DNA of 7,681 nucleotides from Methanomicrobiaceae archaeon UBA436 (GTDB lineage Archaea > Halobacteriota > Methanomicrobia > Methanomicrobiales > Methanoculleaceae), in the NCBI GenBank assembly GCA_002497965.1, contig DAFR01000076.1, positions 5,833 through 13,513 on the forward strand, in the 5' to 3' direction. The notes beneath the pieces were generated by a model, which made no database searches, was not told where the DNA came from, and was given only the letters and a program-made list of their open reading frames with translations. Each line of letters starts with the position of its first letter. The first letter of the stretch is position 1. The translations under genes were made by a program, and so were the position numbers. This document shows, piece after piece, positions 1 to 6,692 of this stretch.

Positions 1-1134
1 GTTGCCGCTTTCGAACGGTTGCAGAGACGGTTCGGAAACGTTGTGGTGGAGGGTGCCGGAGGGGCGGCTGAGGTGAACCTCTACGACCGTGACATCGCAA
101 ACATAAGGCTCGCCCTGGCGCTCCGCCTTCCAGTTCTCCTGGTCGCAGATATAGAGCGGGGCGGGGTCTTTGCCCAGATCTACGGCACTCTTGCCCTCCT
201 CCCCGAAGAGATCCGATCGCTTGTAAAGGGGATTATCATCAACAAGTTCCGGGGCGATCCCGCGCTGTTTGAATCGGGTGTTGCCAGACTCGAAGAACTC
301 ACAGGTGTGCCGGTCCTCGGTGTGGTGCCATACACCGATATCCGTATTCCAAGCGAGGACTCCCTCTCTATAAGCGAGAGGCAATGCGCGGCGACAGAAA
401 ACGCGATCAGGATCGCCGTCATCCGGCTCCCAAGGATCTCAAACTTCACCGACTTCGAGCTCCTCGAGCGGCACGCTTCTGTTGAGTATGTCACGCCAGG
501 AGAATCGCTTGCCGGATACGACTGTATCATCCTCCCGGGGACGAAGAACACCGTGGAGGATCTCAACGTCCTTCGCGGGCACGGCGTGGAGAAGGAACTC
601 GAGGTTTCCAGGGAGAGGGGTGTCCCGATCATCGGGATCTGCGGGGGATACCAGATGCTCGGGAAGGCTATCATCGATAGCGGTATCGAGTCTGGGGGCG
701 ACCCTGCCGAGTATACGGGTTTCGGGCTCCTCGACATTGTCACGGCGTTTACCGGATATCGCAAGACGACGGTGCAGGTCAGGCGGCGGGCAACAGGCCC
801 TGGCCCCATACTCCAGGCTATGGGAGAGGTGGAGGGTTACGAGATACATATGGGCGAGACCGAGCGGCGAGGACTGCCAGAGGCGTTCGCCGGAGAAGGC
901 GCTGCGACACCCGACGGCCTGGTCTTCGGGACATACATGCACGGCCTCTTCCAGAACCCCGGTGCTGTAAACGCCCTCCTCGCCTATCTATCGAAACGCC
1001 GGGGGCTGCCGTTTGAGCCTATAACGGAGGCGGACGGCGGCGCATTGGGCGCATCCGCAGCATACGATGACCTGGCCAGACATTTTGAGGCGCATGTTGA
1101 TATGGATACGATCCTGGGCTTTTTTACCAGATGA
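1..1134 (+). CDS. cobQ: Cobyric acid synthase (CobQ/CbiP), 5' end cut off
   Basis: This enzyme amidates four carboxylate side chains of adenosyl-cobyrinic acid a,c-diamide, using glutamine and ATP, in cobalamin (and methanogen corrinoid) synthesis in the cytosol. The frame is open from base 1, so the true start lies upstream; about 377 of the usual ~490 residues are present and the N-terminal P-loop is missing. Visible are the end of the synthetase domain (VVVEGAGGAAEVNL, then DIERGGVFAQIYGT) and a class I glutamine amidotransferase domain. That domain has the nucleophile Cys in GICGGYQMLG (codon 640-642), the GYEIHMGET segment, and the catalytic His in GTYMHGLFQNP (codon 940-942). The stop at 1132-1134 matches the usual family end. 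The next gene converges on it. The family call is secure; cbiP is the synonym used for the anaerobic pathway. Confidence 0.96.
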   Translation, partial: VAAFERLQRRFGNVVVEGAGGAAEVNLYDRDIANIRLALALRLPVLLVADIERGGVFAQIYGTLALLPEEIRSLVKGIIINKFRGDPALFESGVARLEELTGVPVLGVVPYTDIRIPSEDSLSISERQCAATENAIRIAVIRLPRISNFTDFELLERHASVEYVTPGESLAGYDCIILPGTKNTVEDLNVLRGHGVEKELEVSRERGVPIIGICGGYQMLGKAIIDSGIESGGDPAEYTGFGLLDIVTAFTGYRKTTVQVRRRATGPGPILQAMGEVEGYEIHMGETERRGLPEAFAGEGAATPDGLVFGTYMHGLFQNPGAVNALLAYLSKRRGLPFEPITEADGGALGASAAYDDLARHFEAHVDMDTILGFFTR

Positions 1135-1324
1135 AAGCACCTCTCCTGCATTTCCTGGAAAATGGCCGGCATCTACTCCAGAGATTGGGGAAGAGCGCAT
1201 ACCTCTGGAGATTGAAATGCCTGTTACCCGAGGAGGCCATCGATTGCGTCCTGAAGACCGGTCTTTTGCATTGGAAGTGGGGGTCAAACCGGATCAAAAG
1301 GAAGACTGACGCATCCCGGCCGCC
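1135..1324. other. Convergent intergenic spacer, no supported gene
   Basis: This 190 bp stretch lies between the stop of cobQ and the stop of the last gene of the minus-strand operon. It has short open frames on the plus strand, but none looks like a conserved protein. I see no stable G+C hairpin followed by a T run on either strand. The only T-rich stretches are short (around 1121-1126 inside the end of cobQ, and 1262-1266), so any termination signal is weak or of the poorly defined archaeal kind. Confidence 0.6.
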
Positions 1325-2374
1325 TCAGAGGAAGAACCGGAACGCAACCCAGGCTATCAGCACCATCAACGCCGAGTACTTCAGCCCTGCGACCGCCCGT
1401 CCTTCGCCCATGACGCCCGCCGCAAGCCCTGAGAAGAACCCCTGGATAAGCGCCGCATGGCAGAAGACGCGGTTGTAGAGGAAGATATCCACACTACCCA
1501 TAAACGACTGCGCGGACGCTGACCCTGAGGCCGCAACAGTCTCCCCAGCCTCCGCCATCGTTGCAAGGAAAGTACCTGAGAGCACGGCGATGACGAATAA
1601 GAAGACGAAGAACGACATCAGGATGATGATCATGTAGATCATCATCCCCGTCTTTCGCTCCGTTTTCAGGTTGAAAAACTCATAGGCGTCGTGCGCAGCC
1701 GCCCGAAGCACCTCGCTGACATCGCCGCCCGCGGAACTTGCCTGAGCGATCAGTTCGACGCTCCGCTCCGCAAGCGGGGTGCTCACGGCCTTCCCGAACC
1801 TGCGAATCGCCTCCACAAACGGGACGCCCCAGGACATCTCAGTATCGAGTTTGCGGATATGGGGTGTGAGTGCCCCGTAATCGCCTTCCGAGACTATATG
1901 TATGGCGTGTGGGAGCGTCATACCGGAATCGTTCATCCCGGCCACATCCCGGAAGAAGTTCGGGAGCGAGGCCTCGACGCTCGATACGCGAATCGATTCC
2001 TTGAGATCGAGGATGGCAAAAGGCACGATGGCGATGATTATCGCGAATACGGCGACATCGTCAAGCATGGTCGTCCCGAAGATTGCCGCGAAACCGTAAG
2101 ACGTCACTATGCTTACAAATCCACCGATGAAGAGGAGGAGAGCTGCAGGAACGGATATAAACAGGGCGGTGTAGGGCTCCTCAATCATCACCCTGAGCGG
2201 ATGTTTGAGGAAGCGGTAGAACCCTTCCTGGTACTTCCGCCGCTGCTGGATCCTCTTAAGGATCTCCTCGTCCCGCACCACGACCGGATCGGGCTGAGGC
2301 GCCTCCTCCGGCATATCAACCGGCTGCGACCGGTTTCGATTCAAAAGATCGTCAAAAAGGTCTTTAAATCCCAT
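1325..2374 (-). CDS. Type II secretion F-domain (FlaJ/TadC-like) membrane protein, second of the pair
   Basis: This is a predicted inner platform protein of a type IV pilus-like machine, which would sit in the membrane and engage the assembly ATPase. The 349-residue product starts with a soluble segment (1-66) holding a Pro/Glu-rich stretch at about 18-37. Hydrophobic spans follow at about 68-92, 105-122, 244-267, 303-321 and 330-348. The cytosolic T2SSF domain lies between the second and third spans and begins with the typical pattern LPNFFRDVAGMNDSGMTLP (137-155). The Ala/Ser/Gly-rich loop at about 270-300 probably faces outward. ATG 2374 follows the previous stop by 1 bp and has a strong GGAGGTG site 4 nt upstream, inside the preceding gene, which fixes this start. 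Five spans rather than four makes it the more divergent partner. The family assignment is firm; the FlaJ, TadC or pilus-specific subtype is not resolved. Confidence 0.88.
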   Translation of the reverse strand: MGFKDLFDDLLNRNRSQPVDMPEEAPQPDPVVVRDEEILKRIQQRRKYQEGFYRFLKHPLRVMIEEPYTALFISVPAALLLFIGGFVSIVTSYGFAAIFGTTMLDDVAVFAIIIAIVPFAILDLKESIRVSSVEASLPNFFRDVAGMNDSGMTLPHAIHIVSEGDYGALTPHIRKLDTEMSWGVPFVEAIRRFGKAVSTPLAERSVELIAQASSAGGDVSEVLRAAAHDAYEFFNLKTERKTGMMIYMIIILMSFFVFLFVIAVLSGTFLATMAEAGETVAASGSASAQSFMGSVDIFLYNRVFCHAALIQGFFSGLAAGVMGEGRAVAGLKYSALMVLIAWVAFRFFL

Positions 2375-2375
2375 A

Positions 2376-3299
2376 TCACACCTCCGGCGTTATTGAACTG
2401 ATCAGGATGACAAACATCAGGCTCCCGAAGGGCACAAGCAGGTAGATGATTATATACAGGAAGAGCGGGTTCGAGTCGCCCGATAAGATCGTCATGACCG
2501 ACTGGAGGATGATCAGAAAGAGCATGCCCGCAACGATTGCGGTGACGTAGGACTCCGCGACCAGCCCGAGCGTCTCCAGGAACGCCCTCTGCTGCTGGTG
2601 GTTCTCAAGCGTATACTGGTGAGCCTTCGTGCGGAAGTACTCTGTCAGGTTACTCCCGCTGGAGATGCTTGCAACCGCTCCCTGGAGGAACTCCCGCATC
2701 CGGTCACTCGGCGTCGCCTGCGCAACCGCCCGCAGGGCCTCAAGGAGGTCTTTACCGAAGAAGTCGGTCTCGCGGGTGATGTAACGTGCCTCTACGGCGC
2801 TCTCACCATATATCTGACTCTGACCGAGTGACCGGAAGACCTCATCTGGTGTTATTCCCGCCGAGGACATGGCTGTAACATAATTTATGGCGTAAGGAAG
2901 GGTGGCATCGATGTTCCGGCGGCGCTCCCCTGCCTGTATACCCGGGTAGATGATGAAGATCATGTAGGTGATCCCACCGAACACCAGGAGGGCGATGATC
3001 GTGATGACGATGGTGCCAAGCACCATCTTGTAGTCATTCAAAGCATAGAGGAACTCCGGGACCGCCCCACGGTAGACTATCATATCAGGGATGCGAAGGA
3101 TATATGTCAGGAGCCCGATCAGAACGGCCGCTACGAGACCAACCATGATCGATGTGACATAGGCGGTCGCAAGGTAGGCCTCGAATGGCGTCGTCATCCG
3201 TGCCCCCATCATGTCGTTGCGGAGTTTAACATAATCCGCCCGTTTATCCTTTAGTCTGCGGCCGAGGAGGTTGAAACAGAAACGTTCGTAACTGTTCAT
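2376..3299 (-). CDS. Type II secretion F-domain (FlaJ/TadB-like) membrane protein, first of the pair
   Basis: This is a predicted polytopic platform protein of the same pilus-like apparatus. Its 307 residues show a short basic cytosolic start (1-40), hydrophobic spans at about 42-66 and 92-117, a cytosolic T2SSF domain at about 120-248, and two C-terminal spans at about 251-272 and 279-303. The domain opens with RRRNIDATLPYAINYVTAMS (126-145) followed by SAGITPDEV, the hallmark helix-turn pattern of F-domain proteins. A second marker, AVASISSGSNLTEYF, lies in the later half. ATG 3299 overlaps the ATPase stop as ATGA. A GGAGG at 3310-3314, about 10 nt upstream inside the ATPase gene, can serve as ribosome binding site. 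Many euryarchaeal pilus loci carry two F-domain proteins after the ATPase, as here. Which of the two contacts the ATPase cannot be told from sequence. Confidence 0.9.
   Translation of the reverse strand: MNSYERFCFNLLGRRLKDKRADYVKLRNDMMGARMTTPFEAYLATAYVTSIMVGLVAAVLIGLLTYILRIPDMIVYRGAVPEFLYALNDYKMVLGTIVITIIALLVFGGITYMIFIIYPGIQAGERRRNIDATLPYAINYVTAMSSAGITPDEVFRSLGQSQIYGESAVEARYITRETDFFGKDLLEALRAVAQATPSDRMREFLQGAVASISSGSNLTEYFRTKAHQYTLENHQQQRAFLETLGLVAESYVTAIVAGMLFLIILQSVMTILSGDSNPLFLYIIIYLLVPFGSLMFVILISSITPEV
2379..2385 (-). promoter_or_regulatory. Shine-Dalgarno site of the second F-domain gene
   Basis: GGAGGTG on the minus strand is a full match to the archaeal anti-Shine-Dalgarno core. It ends 4 nt before ATG 2374 and lies within the last codons of the upstream F-domain gene. 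It supports the chosen start and implies reinitiation or coupled translation across the 1 bp gap. Confidence 0.75.
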
Positions 3300-5704
3300 G
3301 CAGGACGCCCCTCCCCATATAGGTCCGCGCGCACCCGCTGGATGACCGCCTCCGGGTCCCTGTAGTAGGAGATCAGTATCTTGCTAACATCCTGGTAATG
3401 TCTGATCTTCTTGATGCGCATCCACTCAAGCACTTCCTGCCGCCGTTTCAGCTCTTCGCGCATCCGCTCTTCGCTCCAGCCCCGGTCTTCCATGATCTGC
3501 TCCAGGATGTAGGATTTGCCGGAATACCGGATCTCATCAGTCACCGGGTGCCACCGGAAGACCTCGTTTGTGATCAGTTCGTTCGTCCGGGGATCGACGT
3601 CCAGTATCTCGATGAGGTGTTTGTTGCGCCGGATCCGCTGGCCGCCCACCCGGGCCTGCACCTGGATGGACATCAGAGAGAGCGCAGAGAGCATGTTCCT
3701 CGGCACGTTGATCGGCGGGTTCTCCAGACGGTGGACGGCGCTCGCCACCGAGTCGGCGTGCATCGTCGCGTAGGTGACGTGGCCGGTGCTCATCGCCTGG
3801 AAGAGGGTCAGGGCCTCTTTGCCACGGACCTCGCCGACCAGGATGTACTCCGGGCGCTGCCGGAGGGCGGCACGCAGGAGTTCGTACATATCGATCCCGC
3901 CCCGCCCGTCCTGCGAGAACGAGTCGCGGGTGATGCTTGGAATCCAGTTCGGATGCGGGAGTTTCAGCTCCCGGGTATCCTCGAGGGTGACGATCTTTGC
4001 AAGCGGCGGGATGAACAGCGATAAGGCGTTCAGCGTCGTGGTCTTCCCGGACGCCGTCCCTCCGGCAAATATGCAGGACTTGGCGTTCTCGATCGCAAGC
4101 CAGATGAAGGCGATACCGAGCGGCGAGAAGGTGTGCCACTCGATGAGGTCTGTGGGCGTGATCGGCTCCTCCCGGAACTTCCGGATGGTGAACGTCGAAC
4201 CGTGAGCAGTCACTTCCGCCCCGAGCGTCATCTGGACACGCGACCCGTCGCTCATCGTGGCGTCCAGCATCGGTTCGGCGATAGAGATGTATTTCCCGGC
4301 CCGCTGAGCGAGTTTCGTGACGAACGAGTCAAGAGCCACGGAATCCTGGTAGACGAGACTCGTCTTCATCGACTCATACGTCGTGTGATAGACGAAGATG
4401 TAACTGCCCACGCCGTCGCAGGAGATATCCTCGATGTATTTGTCGTGCATCACCGGGTCGATCAGCCCGTCGCCAAGGAACTCCTTCTCCACATGGTACA
4501 GAATCTTCTCACGCCCGAGCGGCGCGAGGTGGATTCCATAATCGGCGATTACCATGTTGGCCGAATCGCGAAGGGCCTTGCGTGCTTCGTCACGGGTACG
4601 TTCACGGGTGGTGACGTTGAGCGTCTCAAAGAGGCGCTCTTTGATCTCCGAAAAGAGTTCCTGCTCGGCAGGCGAGAGCACGGGCTCGAGAACATTATAG
4701 GTGTACTCGTGCGTCCCGCCGTCATAGGTCACCCGGACATAGGCATACGGCTCGTTCACCGGGTAGAGTTCGATCTCCTCCAGTCCCGGCGACGGCCGCA
4801 TCGCCAGATCGACGATAGGTCCATGGAGCGTGGGGTTGTATTCCTCGACCACCACCCCGACTTTCGGGAGCTGCAACTTTTTGAGGAACCCGAACCGGGA
4901 CTGCGGGCCCTCGTCTGCAGGAACCGCCACCTGTGCAGCAGCTGCGGCAAGCGAAGTGGAGGAGAAAGCCTGGGAGAAGAGATCGTCGAACTCCGATACC
5001 ACCCGGGCATTATCGACGAAATCAAACGAGTGCTCGCCGCGGTTGATGCTCAGTTCCTCTACCGTGAATGTCGCACTCTTCGGGAGGATCAGGTCGGCCA
5101 GGTTTCCAAGTTCCTCGACCGTTACCACGCCGTCGTCCACGTCTTCATCAGGCTCGGGTTCATCGGCCTCCACCACACCGGAGCCCTTCGGACCGGAGGC
5201 GACGGATACATCAGTCTCCCGCCATCCCCTTATCCGGTCGAGGATACCTGCAGGAGCAGTGCGCCGGGAGAGAGGGGCCGGCCTCTCCGGCTCCGTCTCG
5301 ATATCTCCCACCGGTTCCGGCACGGGGAAGGAGTCCTCTTCGTCGGCATCCTCCTTGTGCTGCCCGATCCGGTCGAGGAGTGCCCTGACCGGGTCCTCGC
5401 TGCCGGCTGCACGTCGGTCGGCGGCATTTCCCGATCTCATCACTGCGTCGATCAGAGAACGGATCTCCACGCTCTCCGGCACGGGAGCTGGCTCCGGTTC
5501 CTCGTCCTTTTCGTCGAAAACGGGCCTGGTGACCTCCAGAACCTCTTCTTCCCGCACCTCATCTCCAAAGGGTTGGAACGGCGGAGCGGAATCATCATGC
5601 TCCGTCGTGGCCCCCCCGTTGCCGGTCTCCGGTTTCCCGGGTTGTGTGAGAAGATTCCTGACCGCTGCTATCAGTTCACGTTCTTCATCTTCATCTGCTC
5701 TCAT
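3296..5704 (-). CDS. Type IV pilus/secretion assembly ATPase (FlaI/GspE/TadA family) with long acidic N-terminal extension
   Basis: This cytosolic hexameric ATPase would drive pilin insertion or secretion through the two F-domain proteins encoded next to it. Counting from ATG 5704 (802 aa), the C-terminal motor carries Walker A GGTASGKTT (548-556, Lys554), the Asp-box TLEDTREL (573-580), Walker B YILVGEVRG (620-628) and the His-box GHVTYATMHAD (641-651). All are intact, so it should be active. Residues ~285-545 match the usual N-terminal domain of archaeal FlaI/GspE-like proteins. Residues 1 to ~280 are extra: Glu/Asp/Pro-rich, low in hydrophobics and probably disordered, with short helix-like segments. 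Family members are commonly 500-600 residues. An upstream in-frame TTG at 5725 would add 7 residues; I chose the ATG for its codon and the GGGGG 8 nt upstream. Its start overlaps the preceding gene by 14 bp, and its end overlaps the next gene as ATGA. Confidence 0.94.
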   Translation of the reverse strand: MRADEDEERELIAAVRNLLTQPGKPETGNGGATTEHDDSAPPFQPFGDEVREEEVLEVTRPVFDEKDEEPEPAPVPESVEIRSLIDAVMRSGNAADRRAAGSEDPVRALLDRIGQHKEDADEEDSFPVPEPVGDIETEPERPAPLSRRTAPAGILDRIRGWRETDVSVASGPKGSGVVEADEPEPDEDVDDGVVTVEELGNLADLILPKSATFTVEELSINRGEHSFDFVDNARVVSEFDDLFSQAFSSTSLAAAAAQVAVPADEGPQSRFGFLKKLQLPKVGVVVEEYNPTLHGPIVDLAMRPSPGLEEIELYPVNEPYAYVRVTYDGGTHEYTYNVLEPVLSPAEQELFSEIKERLFETLNVTTRERTRDEARKALRDSANMVIADYGIHLAPLGREKILYHVEKEFLGDGLIDPVMHDKYIEDISCDGVGSYIFVYHTTYESMKTSLVYQDSVALDSFVTKLAQRAGKYISIAEPMLDATMSDGSRVQMTLGAEVTAHGSTFTIRKFREEPITPTDLIEWHTFSPLGIAFIWLAIENAKSCIFAGGTASGKTTTLNALSLFIPPLAKIVTLEDTRELKLPHPNWIPSITRDSFSQDGRGGIDMYELLRAALRQRPEYILVGEVRGKEALTLFQAMSTGHVTYATMHADSVASAVHRLENPPINVPRNMLSALSLMSIQVQARVGGQRIRRNKHLIEILDVDPRTNELITNEVFRWHPVTDEIRYSGKSYILEQIMEDRGWSEERMREELKRRQEVLEWMRIKKIRHYQDVSKILISYYRDPEAVIQRVRADLYGEGRPA

Positions 5705-6335
5705 CCTCTTTGCCCCCAATATCAACGCACGCTTCTACCTGAGGTTCATGGAACTCGATGATACGCCGTGTCCGCTCCCCGATCCGATCCGAGACCACGC
5801 ACATATAACGCCCGTTCAACAGCCTGAAACAGACTCTTCCCCCGGAATCCGTCACATCGCTTGTGATGACGACCTTTCCCTTCCGGATCGCGACGTGGGC
5901 TCCGGCGAGGGGGGCCTGACTATCGCGCACGGTCAGGCAGAGCACCCCCACCCGCTGTCGGTTGGGAGCACCGATGGTCGGGATATCGAAACGGCTGTTC
6001 TTCTTCAGGTGGCTCTTCTCGAAGACTCTGCACCGTGACACCAGCGCGTCAACAATCTGCGGCGTCACCAGGGAGAGTTCGAACTCTTCTCCTCCGGTAA
6101 GGTGCAGGACGGCCGCGTCGCCGAAGAGTGTCCCCTTCTCATCGACGAACATGGCACCATCGGGTTCACCCCCGGAGAGGACCAGGAAAAACGTGTGCTT
6201 CTTCTCTTTCGAGACCCCTATTCCAGTCAGGGAATGAACGGTACCATAACGCAGCAACTCGTCAAGAGTAAAGCGCCCTTCGTACGTCGACTGCACAAGA
6301 ATCTCGTCTACAAGGCCATGTATGTCCATGCACAT
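5691..6335 (-). CDS. Unrecognised two-part cytosolic protein, first gene of the pilus-like operon
   Basis: I do not recognise this 214-residue protein as a named family. It has no signal peptide or membrane span, so it should be cytosolic. Residues ~5-105 (GRFTLDELLRYG at 20-31, then SGGEPDGAMFVDEKGTLFGD at 54-73) resemble the rhythm of DUF4388/PATAN-like domains: a GxL-type opening, a 'GEPxGA' strand turn, and a 'GxxA' helix. That is a loose match by eye. Residues ~129-207 (PLAGAHVAI at 142-150, TSDVTDSGGRVCF at 158-170, LLNGRYMCVV at 172-181) look like a carboxypeptidase-regulatory/transthyretin-type beta sandwich, normally an extracellular fold. Its overlap with the ATPase start suggests a role in that machine, perhaps regulatory or as an adaptor. 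ATG 6335 has no clear ribosome site; Met3 (6329) is an alternative start and would suit a leaderless transcript. Confidence 0.82.
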   Translation of the reverse strand: MCMDIHGLVDEILVQSTYEGRFTLDELLRYGTVHSLTGIGVSKEKKHTFFLVLSGGEPDGAMFVDEKGTLFGDAAVLHLTGGEEFELSLVTPQIVDALVSRCRVFEKSHLKKNSRFDIPTIGAPNRQRVGVLCLTVRDSQAPLAGAHVAIRKGKVVITSDVTDSGGRVCFRLLNGRYMCVVSDRIGERTRRIIEFHEPQVEACVDIGGKEDESR

Positions 6336-6345
6336 CTTCAGGTAT

Positions 6346-6360
6346 GGTATTTTTTATGCC
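6346..6360 (-). promoter_or_regulatory. Candidate TATA box of the pilus operon (proximal)
   Basis: On the minus strand this reads GGCATAAAAAATACC. Its centre lies about 24 nt before the Met3 codon (6329) and 18 nt before ATG 6335. Archaeal TATA boxes lie about 25-30 nt before the transcription start, so use of this box would give a leaderless or nearly leaderless mRNA. That agrees with the lack of a ribosome site. A competing box is the TATATT on the minus strand at about 6388-6395, which would give a leader of roughly 30-40 nt. The choice between them is inference. Confidence 0.4.
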
Positions 6361-6380
6361 GGAAAGGGGATTTTTACCCC

Positions 6381-6429
6381 CTATCACAATATATCACATC
6401 AGTATGCTATTATTAATACCTTGTGATAG
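6381..6429. repeat. TATCACA heptamer cluster with 9-bp inverted repeat (candidate operator)
   Basis: CTATCACAA (6381-6389) and TTGTGATAG (6421-6429) form a perfect 9-bp inverted repeat. A further TATCACA (6392-6398) repeats the heptamer of the left arm (6382-6388) exactly 10 bp downstream, one helical turn. The cluster lies in the AT-rich divergent region and overlaps the distal TATA-like sequence of the minus-strand operon. This is what a binding site for a dimeric or cooperatively binding transcription factor would look like. The pattern is seen directly; the regulatory role is inferred. Confidence 0.5.
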
Positions 6430-6507
6430 CCGGATCTCAATTCCAGCAGATATTCTCGTGAAAGCGACGTATCCGTGAGGCGGTAGGGGGCCGTTTTCGG
6501 GCAGCGA

Positions 6508-6572
6508 TCTCCAGGGGGTTTCCGCCAGTGGAGAGAGCCCTGACCGGATATTGGGGGAACCAGGGCGGCTCT
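6508..6572. other. Possible RNA-structure segment in the intergenic region
   Basis: TCTCCA (6508-6513) pairs perfectly with TGGAGA (6529-6534) around a 15-nt loop. Next to it, AGAGCC plus CTG (6534-6542) can pair with CAGGGCGGCTCT (6561-6572) with a small bulge. A longer-range pair is TATCCG (6470-6475) with CGGATA (6545-6550), which competes topologically with the second hairpin. These could form a leader structure or small RNA, but arms of this size occur by chance in G+C-rich DNA and I match it to no known RNA family. Confidence 0.2.
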
Positions 6573-6655
6573 AATCGGAGAGGGAGCCATCAGAAGCCTT
6601 ATTCTTGCGGAAAACGCATCTAAACAGCAGGGATCCTCTGCAAAAAGGGATCGCC

Positions 6656-6674
6656 AGAAATAAGAGATAAAAGG
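6656..6674 (+). promoter_or_regulatory. Candidate TATA box of the prepilin peptidase gene
   Basis: The AT-rich stretch AGAAATAAGAGATAAAAGG has its centre about 26-28 nt upstream of ATG 6693, the usual archaeal TATA-to-start distance. This suggests a leaderless transcript starting at or near the ATG. The alternative is that GGTG at 6673-6676 acts as a ribosome binding site, but its ~16-nt spacing to the ATG is too long for a good one. Confidence 0.4.
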
Positions 6675-6692
6675 TGGATAGAGTACCTGCCC

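Larger units (their letters stand above)
6336..6692. other. Divergent intergenic region of 357 bp
   Basis: This region separates the minus-strand pilus operon from the plus-strand peptidase gene. Bases 6341-6425 are AT-rich and hold TATA-like sequences in both directions, a GGGG/CCCC hairpin (6366-6369 with 6377-6380) and three TATCACA heptamers. Bases 6430-6655 are much richer in G+C and contain several short complementary arms but no convincing reading frame. Bases 6656-6674 are AT-rich again and sit at promoter distance from the peptidase start. No tRNA, rRNA or CRISPR repeat is visible. Confidence 0.7.

Noticed and set aside
1217..1309. 30-codon plus-strand frame with GGAG six bases before its ATG
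   Set aside because: It fits the spacer and has a plausible ribosome site, but the peptide shows no membrane span or motif, and a frame this short is expected by chance. Conservation in relatives would revive it.
1131..1478. Plus-strand frame starting at an ATGA overlap with the cobQ stop (115 codons)
   Set aside because: The overlap looks attractive, but there is no ribosome site, the second half runs antisense into the F-domain gene, and the composition (Trp, Arg, Pro, Asn) resembles no known protein.
1691..2401. Plus-strand open frame of 236 codons opposite the second F-domain gene
   Set aside because: Antisense shadow of a clear membrane-protein gene; no hydrophobic or motif pattern of its own.
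4133..5761. Long plus-strand open frame (about 540 codons) opposite the ATPase gene
   Set aside because: It is antisense to a gene with intact Walker and His-box motifs. Its translation is rich in Arg/His/Asp, as expected from reading G+C-rich coding DNA backwards, and it shows no family motif.
4830..6038. Second plus-strand open frame, about 400 codons, Ser/Arg/Pro-rich
   Set aside because: Low-complexity Ser/Arg/Thr composition, spans two real minus-strand genes and their overlap, and has no recognisable domain.
6366..6380. GGGG-ATTTTTA-CCCC hairpin as a terminator
   Set aside because: Only a 4-bp stem, with no T run after it on either strand, and it sits between a candidate promoter and a start codon.
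6381..6429. TATCACA repeats as a small CRISPR or integration site
   Set aside because: Repeats are only 7-9 bp, with unequal spacing and mixed orientation, and no integrase or Cas gene is near; an operator is a simpler reading.
6399..6590. Minus-strand frame of 63 codons in the divergent intergenic region
   Set aside because: No ribosome site or recognisable feature; it ends inside the AT-rich promoter patch.
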